This document shows positions 57,916-64,000 of a stretch of 64,000 bases of DNA, piece after piece (within the stretch, counting starts at the first letter, position 1; every line of letters begins with the position of its first letter). Origin of the DNA: Campylobacter sp. MIT 12-8780. GTDB lineage: Bacteria; Campylobacterota; Campylobacteria; Campylobacterales; Campylobacteraceae. Below the pieces are notes generated by a model. The model was not told where the DNA came from and made no database searches. It saw only the letters and a program-made list of their open reading frames with translations. Made by a program: the position numbers and the translations under genes. The DNA is taken from NCBI RefSeq assembly GCF_006864535.1, contig NZ_QHLL01000005.1:94169-158168 (forward strand), in the 5' to 3' direction.

Positions 57916-59139
57916 ATGCTTCATCAGCTTAAATTTAAAGACATTCAAGTTCCTGTTATTTTTGAAGAAAATCATGATTTACCCATTTTTGTTTTAAGGC
58001 TTGTATTTAAAAACGCTGGCAAAGCGTATGAAGGCGATATAGATGGGCTTGCAAGTATGTTTGCAAGGCTTTTAAACGAAGGAAGCGATGAGAACTTTTT
58101 TAAAGAGCTTGAATTAAGAGCGATTGATTTTAGTGCAAATAGTGGTTTTGAGAGTTTTGAATTAAGCATTTCTTGTTTAAAAGAACATGCTTTTTTTGCT
58201 GTAGAAAAACTTAGCCTTTTGTTTGAAAAGGTAAATTTTGATGAAACTTTGCTTGCTAGACTTAAAAAAATCACGCTTGGCGAGCTTGCAAGCAAGCAAA
58301 GTGATTTTGACTTTTTGGCAAAAAATTTACTCAATGAAAGCGTGTTTGAAACAAAAGAATTTCGCACTAGTAAATACGGCGATGAACAAAGCCTTGCAAA
58401 GATGAGTTTGAAAGATTTGCAGGATTTTTACGCAAAGCATTTAAATTTGAGCGAACTTATAGTTTGTGGAGGAGGGGATTTTGATTTTGCTGAGTTTAAG
58501 GCTTTAATCACGCCTTGTTTGTCAAAGCTTAAAATCGCTAAGCTTGAAAAAACAAAGACTTTCAAACTTAGCAAAAGTCTTAAAGATGAGCTTTTAATCA
58601 AGCCTGAAAGCCAACAAGCTTATATTTATTTTGCTTCGCCAATTGAATTTAAATTTAATGATGAAGACACTCACCTTACAAAACTTGCGCTTTTTATACT
58701 AGGAGCTGGAGGCTTTGGTTCAAGGCTTATGGAAGAAGTGAGGGTAAAAAGAGGCTTGGCATATAGTGCTTATGCTATGCTCGAGGCGAATTTAAGTTAT
58801 CAAAGAGTGTTTGGGTATTTGCAAACCAAAAATGAAAACGCAAAAGACGCAAAAGCTTTGGTGCGTGAGCTTTTTGCCGAGTTTGTAAAAAATGGCGTGA
58901 GTGAAGATGAGCTTACTCAGGCTAGAAATTTCTTGCTTGGAAGTGTGCCACTTCGTTATGAAAGTCTTGAAAAACGACTTGATATGGCTTTAAATGAGTT
59001 TTATAAGGGTTTAGAGTTAGGACACAGCCTCAAAGAACTTGAACGCATTAAAAAAACGAGTTTAAGCGAGCTAAACGCTTATATCAAAAAGCATACAGAG
59101 CTTGCTCAAATCAGCTTTGCAAGTGTGCAAAATAAATGA
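57916..59139 (+). CDS. M16-family protein lacking the zinc motif (non-catalytic partner type)
   Basis: 407 residues. Where active M16 enzymes have H-x2-E-H, this one reads GLASMFARLLNEG, so it cannot bind zinc. It keeps the other conserved element, LGAGGFGSRLMEEVRVKRGLAYS, with the Arg/Tyr pair that binds substrate. In two-subunit M16B enzymes one chain has the zinc site and the other this R/Y motif; the zinc-containing chain here would be the gene at 19787-21034. ATG follows AAAAGGACAA. Overlaps recG by 4 bases. No signal peptide. Confidence 0.85.
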   Translation: MLHQLKFKDIQVPVIFEENHDLPIFVLRLVFKNAGKAYEGDIDGLASMFARLLNEGSDENFFKELELRAIDFSANSGFESFELSISCLKEHAFFAVEKLSLLFEKVNFDETLLARLKKITLGELASKQSDFDFLAKNLLNESVFETKEFRTSKYGDEQSLAKMSLKDLQDFYAKHLNLSELIVCGGGDFDFAEFKALITPCLSKLKIAKLEKTKTFKLSKSLKDELLIKPESQQAYIYFASPIEFKFNDEDTHLTKLALFILGAGGFGSRLMEEVRVKRGLAYSAYAMLEANLSYQRVFGYLQTKNENAKDAKALVRELFAEFVKNGVSEDELTQARNFLLGSVPLRYESLEKRLDMALNEFYKGLELGHSLKELERIKKTSLSELNAYIKKHTELAQISFASVQNK

Positions 59140-60968
59140 AAGTTGCATCTTGTGATCTAGGGCTTTTTAAAAAATTGCATATTAAAAATGCGATTAATTT
59201 AGCTTTATTATTACCCAAAAAGATAGAAAATTTAAGTCTAAGTAAAGAGCCAAAAGAAAGCGCTTGCACTGAAGAAGTGCAGATTTTGGAGTCAAGTTTT
59301 AGAGGCGGAAAGCTTTTTGGGCTGTGTTATTGTAAAAATTGGGATATCAAGGCTCATTTTATATTCTTTCGCCCAAGTAGGTGGCATGTAGGCGTTTTTA
59401 AGCGAGGAAAAGAGTGTATTTTTCACGCTAAGATGAGCTTTTTTAATAATTTTTGGCAGTTTGATAATCCAAAAATTATTAAAAAAGCCAATATTTTTGA
59501 GCCAAAATACCAAATTGCTGGTATAAAAGATGAAAAAATAGCCAAACTTATACAAGAATACGTCACAAAAGAAAACCTTATGGCTGAGGGCATAGATAAA
59601 AAAAGAGCCAATTTACTTGTCAATTTGCACCGCTATGATGAACAAAGTTTTGAGGTTTTTTCTCATTTAGAGAATTTTTTACCAGATTTAAAATTTGTGG
59701 AAATTTATAGCTTTTTAAAACGTTTGCGTCAGAAAAAAACTAATTCAAAAGCCTATGAAATAAAGCTTTTTGATATACATTCTTGGCTTGAGAGCTTACC
59801 TTTTAAGCCAACCTTAGATCAGCTTGGTGCCATCAATGACATAAGGGCTGATTTAAGTCAAAAAGAGGCAAAAAGACGCATTATCATGGGTGATGTGGGC
59901 TGTGGAAAAACCCTTGTTTTACTTGCAGCAGCACTTAGCGTATATCCAAAACAAGCACTTTTAATGGCGCCCACAAGTATCTTAGCAGCTCAGCTTTTTA
60001 ATGAGGCTCAAAGACTTTTGCCAAATTTTATGCAAGTTGTCTTTGTCAAAGGTGGCAGAAAGGAAAAAGCCCTTGATGAAAAGCTTGCAAAGGCTCATCT
60101 TATCATCGGTACGCACGCACTTATCCACCAGCAAGGCTTTGAAGCGGTTTTAGTGATGGTTGATGAACAGCACCGCTTTGGTTCAAATCAACGCCAAAAG
60201 ATCAGCGAGCTTGCAAGTAAAGATGGACTAAGTCCTCACTTCGTGCAATTTTCAGCCACGCCTATACCAAGAACTTTAAGTATGATACAATCTGAGCTTG
60301 TGAGTTTTTCTTTCATTAAACAAATGCCCTTTAAAAAAGATATTCAAACTTTTTGCATACAAGATAAGGACTTTCAAAGCTTACTTGAAAAGATTAAAAG
60401 TGAGCTTGAGCAAAATAATCAAGTTGCGATTATTTATCCTCTGGTTAGTGAAAGTGAAAGCTCGCAGTATCTTTCTTTAGAGCAAGCTAAAGAGTATTGG
60501 CTTAAGCATTTTAAGAATGTATATATCACGCATGGAAAAGATAAATTTAAAGATGAAGTTTTAGCTCAGTTTAAAGAAAAAGGGCAGATTTTGCTTGCTA
60601 CAACTGTTGTTGAGGTTGGAATTTCTTTGCCTAGACTTAGCACCATTGTCATCGTTGGGGCTGAAAAACTAGGGCTTGCGACTTTACACCAATTACGCGG
60701 CAGGGTAGGGCGTGTGGGGCTTAAGAGCTTTTGTTATCTTTATACTAAGCAAAAAGAAATTCCAAAAAGATTGCTTGAATTTGCTGGGACTTTAGATGGC
60801 TTTAAGATCGCTGAGCTTGATCTTAAAAATCGCTTAAGTGGGGATTTAATCGATGGCTTTATGCAACATGGCAATGAGTTTAAGTTTTTTGACTTTAGTA
60901 GTGATGAAGCAATCTTAGAAGAAGCAAAGAAAACCTTAAATGAGCAAGATTTATCTTTGAAAGAGTAG
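59136..60968 (+). CDS. recG: ATP-dependent DNA helicase RecG
   Basis: Remodels stalled forks and Holliday junctions. 610 residues, shorter than the ~690 of E. coli mainly in the N-terminal wedge region, normal for Campylobacter. Helicase core: Q-motif area LDQLGAINDI, Walker A GDVGCGKTLVL, MAPTSILAAQ, DEQH-type Walker B VDEQHRFGSNQRQ, and FSATPIPRTLSMI. Second domain with ATTVVEVGIS and QLRGRVGRVGLKSF. Overlaps the M16 gene by 4 bases; convergent with the C39 gene 22 bases away. Confidence 0.95.
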   Translation: MKVASCDLGLFKKLHIKNAINLALLLPKKIENLSLSKEPKESACTEEVQILESSFRGGKLFGLCYCKNWDIKAHFIFFRPSRWHVGVFKRGKECIFHAKMSFFNNFWQFDNPKIIKKANIFEPKYQIAGIKDEKIAKLIQEYVTKENLMAEGIDKKRANLLVNLHRYDEQSFEVFSHLENFLPDLKFVEIYSFLKRLRQKKTNSKAYEIKLFDIHSWLESLPFKPTLDQLGAINDIRADLSQKEAKRRIIMGDVGCGKTLVLLAAALSVYPKQALLMAPTSILAAQLFNEAQRLLPNFMQVVFVKGGRKEKALDEKLAKAHLIIGTHALIHQQGFEAVLVMVDEQHRFGSNQRQKISELASKDGLSPHFVQFSATPIPRTLSMIQSELVSFSFIKQMPFKKDIQTFCIQDKDFQSLLEKIKSELEQNNQVAIIYPLVSESESSQYLSLEQAKEYWLKHFKNVYITHGKDKFKDEVLAQFKEKGQILLATTVVEVGISLPRLSTIVIVGAEKLGLATLHQLRGRVGRVGLKSFCYLYTKQKEIPKRLLEFAGTLDGFKIAELDLKNRLSGDLIDGFMQHGNEFKFFDFSSDEAILEEAKKTLNEQDLSLKE

Positions 60969-60990
60969 GGGTGATTGGCGGTTTTGTTTG

Positions 60991-61581
60991 TTATTTTAGC
61001 CCTTGAAATTCAAAAATCAAATTTTCAGATAGTTTTTTATCAATGTCTTTGTATTCATTGTGAGTTTCTACAAACAACGCATATCCGCCCTTTTTGTGCC
61101 TATCCCAAATACTAAAAAATTCACTTTTTAAGCTGAGGTATTCACCATGGCTTGGATCAAGCACTTCTAAAAAATCCCCTTTGTGATTGATGATGACTAC
61201 AAAGTGTGGGAAACGTGGATCATCTTCAATCTTCACAAGCATAGGGATATCCGTAAGCTTATCTAAATTTTCTCTTGTGATTTGGTAAGTCTCGCTTTTA
61301 TAATCAAGCTTATGCGCGCTTTGTCTTAACTCTGCGAAGCTAATCATATCTGTAAAAAGCTCTTTTTCGCCAAAAAGCTTTAAAAGATCAAGTTCGCTTA
61401 GTTTTTTATCATCTGTGAGATTGATTAAAGTCGCTAGTGCGGCTGCTCCGCAGGATTCTTCATAATTTTGTCTTATCGTTCTTTGGTTTTTTAGCTCTTG
61501 ATAAGAACTAACCACAAATTCAGCCCTTACAAACAATGGCAAAAGCAAGAGCAAGCATAAGACTTTTAGAACTTTTTCCAT
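60991..61581 (-). CDS. Secreted C39-family peptidase-like protein
   Basis: 196 residues with a signal peptide (MEKVLKVLCLLLLLPLFVRA), so it acts in the periplasm. The papain-like C39 core is complete: Q38 (oxyanion) with C44 in RQNYEESCGAAALATL, H126 in RFPHFVVIINH and D142 in VLDPSHGEY. C39 enzymes usually cut after Gly-Gly leaders and are fused to ABC exporters; here the domain stands alone without an ATPase or transporter. A related stand-alone form is FapD of the functional amyloid system. It overlaps the barrel gene by 16 bases. A double-glycine-leader protein lies two genes upstream, a possible substrate. Confidence 0.82.
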   Translation of the reverse strand: MEKVLKVLCLLLLLPLFVRAEFVVSSYQELKNQRTIRQNYEESCGAAALATLINLTDDKKLSELDLLKLFGEKELFTDMISFAELRQSAHKLDYKSETYQITRENLDKLTDIPMLVKIEDDPRFPHFVVIINHKGDFLEVLDPSHGEYLSLKSEFFSIWDRHKKGGYALFVETHNEYKDIDKKLSENLIFEFQGLK

Positions 61582-62420
61582 ATACTCAAACCAAAGATAC
61601 TATCAGGAGAAGCTGAACTTCCGCCAAAGCTTGCGTTAAGTGAAACGGCGGTATCAGAGTTTATACTATAAGTTGAGCCTAAATTTAAAGTTGGGATAGA
61701 GCGAATTTCTGAGTTTTGATAGCCATTGATCTTTTGTTTGGTTTGAAAGCGTTGCTGCGCACCCAAGTCTAAAGTGATCTTAGGGCTTAAGATGATGGAT
61801 AAATCCCCACCTACATAAATGCTATGTCCGTATTCAACCTTGCCTATATCAAAAAATCTTGGTGCATTATACCCAAAGCCAGCATATAAGCTATATACCA
61901 CCGGATCGCTATAGCCTCTTAAACTTGCTTGCAAGCTTTGGGATTTAAGATAAAAATTCTTTGTGTTGTTGATCACTTTTTCTCTTTGTACCAAAGCTGT
62001 TTGAAGGGTGATTTGCGGGATAAGATCAGCTATGCTATCAGCTGTATAGATAAAGCCTAGCCAAAGATTATCAAAACCTATTCTTGTTTTGCTTGAGTAT
62101 TCGTTAGTGAAAAAATTCGTGTATTCGTGTCTTGCATAACTTGCACTTGCTGAAACAAGTATATCAAATTTAGGATGCAGGGTATAAACAAAGGTTTGAC
62201 TTAAAAAGCCTTGCTTGGTGTCATTCCAAATGGTGGGATCTCCGCTTATGGTGATATTTGGATAAAGTGAATATGAGTTTGCATTGCCTGTGCTAAGAAG
62301 TGAAAAGCTCGTAATGCTTCTTAAGCCAATCTGCTTTTTAAAAAGCGAATCTATACTGAGCTCATCACTTGCAAGCATAGCATTAAGGCATATAAATAGA
62401 GTTAAAAGAAAACGTTTCAT
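61566..62420 (-). CDS. Outer-membrane beta-barrel protein
   Basis: 284 residues; signal peptide MKRFLLTLFICLNAMLA. The mature part has alternating strands with aromatic ends (SLLSTGNANSYSLYPNITIS, FVYTLHPKFDILVSASASYA, DLGAQQRFQTKQKINGY) and the C-terminal phenylalanine (FGLSIWKKF) of porin-type barrels. Not recognised beyond that; size fits a 12-strand barrel. It is 116 bases after the 292-residue gene and coupled to the C39 gene. Together they recall the FapF channel with FapD, but the coiled-coil of FapF is not obvious. An export pore for the double-glycine protein is an inference. Confidence 0.68.
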   Translation of the reverse strand: MKRFLLTLFICLNAMLASDELSIDSLFKKQIGLRSITSFSLLSTGNANSYSLYPNITISGDPTIWNDTKQGFLSQTFVYTLHPKFDILVSASASYARHEYTNFFTNEYSSKTRIGFDNLWLGFIYTADSIADLIPQITLQTALVQREKVINNTKNFYLKSQSLQASLRGYSDPVVYSLYAGFGYNAPRFFDIGKVEYGHSIYVGGDLSIILSPKITLDLGAQQRFQTKQKINGYQNSEIRSIPTLNLGSTYSINSDTAVSLNASFGGSSASPDSIFGLSIWKKF

Positions 62421-62536
62421 TTAAGATACAATCCTTAATTTTCGTGGTTTTATCATAAATAAGTTAATTTTTATATCATATTCTTAAGACACAAGCTTAA
62501 ACCCTAGCAGATCAAATTTATCTTACTCTTTTACTG

Positions 62537-63415
62537 CTACACCTTCACATCCACACTCTTATTTAAAACATTAAAAGTATTTAAGCTTATCTTTGAAAGT
62601 ATACTTATTAAATCATTTGAATTTAAAAACTCATTTGAATTTAAATCAAGACTTTTTAAATTTAAATTCTCATCTTTTATCCCAAAAATCATTTTAAGAA
62701 AATCTTTTTCATCAAAACTTTCTTCTAAAAGTTTTTTAAGAAGCTCATTTGTATCTATAGCCTTATAAGTTTCATTTTTACTTTCTGCTTGTATTGGAGT
62801 GAAGGTTGTTTTGTTTGTTTCATCACTTTGTGAGTTATTGCTATTATTTAAATTAATGTTTTTATTCTGTTTTTCTAAAAAGGCTTGCATTTGTTCTTTT
62901 GGTATTTCTTTTGCCGTAACTTCATTATCAAATTTTGCCTTTTCATCTGCTAAAATTGCATTCCATTTCTTTACAAATTCTCCTACATCAGCTGTTGTTT
63001 TAAGTAAAATTTCTTTTTCTTTGTCAAGATCAACTCCTATGCTATATATAGTTTGAGATAAGGCTTCGCCTAACATTTTATCCTCAAACTCGCTTAGCGT
63101 ACCTTCTAATTGCCTTTGAAAAAGACTATTTTGGATAAGCTTAACATCTGGTGCTTTATTAAAATATAAATTTGAAATGCGTGTAAAAGCTTCAGCTGCT
63201 TTATCCCAATACTCTTTAGAACTTGCATCAAATTCATTTAAGCCTAAGTTTTCTCGCATTTTATCATGATAATAATCATGTCCGCTCTCTACTAATTTTC
63301 CACCATTTTCTACAAATTCTTGCACTATAGTATAAGCTTGCTGGGAACGCTTTTCATAGCTTTGCTTGATGTGATAATAGCCATAATTTACACCCACAAA
63401 TGTTGAATCTATCAT
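62537..63415 (-). CDS. Hypothetical protein in double-glycine cluster
   Basis: 292 residues, not recognised. No signal peptide. Largely helical and charged; a Tyr/His-rich start (VNYGYYHIKQSYEK) includes ENGGK at 36-40, then long helices to about 180, an Asn/Ser-rich spacer (NINLNNSNNSQSDETNK) and a C-terminal helical part with repeated EFLNSND-like turns. ATG follows AAGGTAAGGTAAG. It lies 14 bases after the double-glycine gene, so they are one operon. May be the exported structural or toxic partner, but this cannot be stated from sequence. Confidence 0.6.
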   Translation of the reverse strand: MIDSTFVGVNYGYYHIKQSYEKRSQQAYTIVQEFVENGGKLVESGHDYYHDKMRENLGLNEFDASSKEYWDKAAEAFTRISNLYFNKAPDVKLIQNSLFQRQLEGTLSEFEDKMLGEALSQTIYSIGVDLDKEKEILLKTTADVGEFVKKWNAILADEKAKFDNEVTAKEIPKEQMQAFLEKQNKNINLNNSNNSQSDETNKTTFTPIQAESKNETYKAIDTNELLKKLLEESFDEKDFLKMIFGIKDENLNLKSLDLNSNEFLNSNDLISILSKISLNTFNVLNKSVDVKV

Positions 63416-63429
63416 ATCTTACCTTACCT

Positions 63430-63951
63430 TTAAAATAGATTAGGATTATAGCCCCCTAATTTGCTTTCCATGATTTCTTTGTATTTATTTGATATTTCCT
63501 TTATAATCATATTGTAATTTAACAAAGCACTAGAAGTTGTTTTGTCAAACTGAAATAATTGTCCTGTATGCGCATCTTTAACTCCCACTCCATAAGTAAA
63601 AAGCACATAAGGTGTTCCTAAATTTGAAGTTTTTATTTGTCGTTTTACTATATAAACAGGTCTTAAATCCAAATATCCTCTTGAGGCTTGTAGCCACTGA
63701 GTCATGCGTTGTGAGCTTGGATTAGAGCATTTATCTTGTCCTATCGCACATAAGCCCTCTGGTATATTTAAAATATTACCTAATCTACGATTTATATCAT
63801 AATTAAAAATATACTGCTCTTCACCTCTAGTATAACCAGCTGTTGCATAAATTTCTGATTTTAAGGTGCTAAAATCTTTGCTGTAATCATTTATGCTCAC
63901 TACATACCCACCCTTAACCTCTTTCATCTCTTCAAGGCTAAGTTTTTTCAC
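63430..63951 (-). CDS. Double-glycine-leader secreted protein (start uncertain)
   Basis: The shown frame begins at GTG 63949-63951, but that GTG has no spaced ribosome site (GGAGTG) and the frame stays open to base 64000, so the true start may lie beyond the window. The first residues KKLSLEEMKEVKGG form a textbook double-glycine leader: Leu at -12, Met at -7, Val at -4, Gly at -2 and -1. Cleavage after KGG would release a ~158-residue protein starting YVVSINDYSK. It has two cysteines (LCAIGQDKC) and no obvious domain. Such leaders are cut by C39 peptidases; one is encoded three genes downstream. Unlike bacteriocins the cargo is long. Function unknown. Confidence 0.7.
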   Translation of the reverse strand: MKKLSLEEMKEVKGGYVVSINDYSKDFSTLKSEIYATAGYTRGEEQYIFNYDINRRLGNILNIPEGLCAIGQDKCSNPSSQRMTQWLQASRGYLDLRPVYIVKRQIKTSNLGTPYVLFTYGVGVKDAHTGQLFQFDKTTSSALLNYNMIIKEISNKYKEIMESKLGGYNPNLF

Positions 63952-64000
63952 TCCAACTGAATAATCACTTAAATTTCCCTTGCTTATCCTTGCTAAAAAA

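Noticed and set aside
60991..61581. C39 protein as part of a bacteriocin ABC exporter
   Set aside because: The protein ends after the peptidase domain; no membrane or ATPase domain is present in or next to it within the window.
1..64000. CRISPR array, insertion sequence or prophage
   Set aside because: No regularly spaced direct repeats, transposase, integrase or phage structural genes were seen.

Overview
This is a low-GC window from a thermotolerant Campylobacter-type bacterium (Campylobacterota). The evidence is gene content and order: murF/hydrolase/ddl/ruvA/DUF342 with divergent murJ-cysS-msbA-pyrD-M16-dapA; ferritin next to pst genes; glyS with the cbpA-hspR-kefB operon, divergent htrA-cprR-cprS; a dCache chemoreceptor; GTTTC-type Pho boxes. 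Three nine-base G/C tracts inside genes fit a species rich in contingency loci (C. upsaliensis or C. helveticus would fit, but the species is inferred, not shown).

Layout. 1-1.9 kb: start of a siderophore permease pair (ceuB, partial ceuC). 2-8 kb: accessory island with an orphan antitoxin-like gene, a REP-like inverted repeat, a KAP-type P-loop NTPase and, overlapping it, a type IIG restriction-methylation gene switched off by a G9 tract. 8-14 kb (minus strand): murF, hydrolase, Phd-like antitoxin, ddl, ruvA, DUF342. 14-23.4 kb (plus strand): murJ, cysS, msbA, pyrD, M16 protease, dapA, a methyltransferase-like membrane protein and a FabL-like reductase. 23.7-30.6 kb: ferritin and a pst phosphate locus broken up by a TonB receptor on the opposite strand; pstS and pstC each carry a Pho box with the same geometry. 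30.6-38.5 kb: chemoreceptor, cmoA, ftsK, a small secreted protein and a phytase-like protein. 38.5-38.8 kb: tRNA-fMet and tRNA-Gln. 38.8-54 kb: ribB, M23 peptidase, glyS, the heat-shock operon, htrA-cprRS, an MFS transporter and mqnC. 54-57.8 kb: a second TonB receptor, switched off by a G9 tract, divergent from a ChaN lipoprotein. 57.9-61 kb: an M16 paralogue without the zinc motif, and recG. 61-64 kb: a minus-strand cluster encoding a double-glycine-leader protein, an unknown 292-residue protein, an outer-membrane barrel and a secreted C39-type peptidase.

How the genes work together: the tracts at 7027, 27640 and 56676 would let cells switch DNA modification/defence and two iron-type receptors independently. 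At the lengths seen, only the receptor inside the pst locus is ON. The strongest candidates for undescribed biology are the double-glycine/C39/barrel cluster at the right edge and the IIG-KAP operon at the left.
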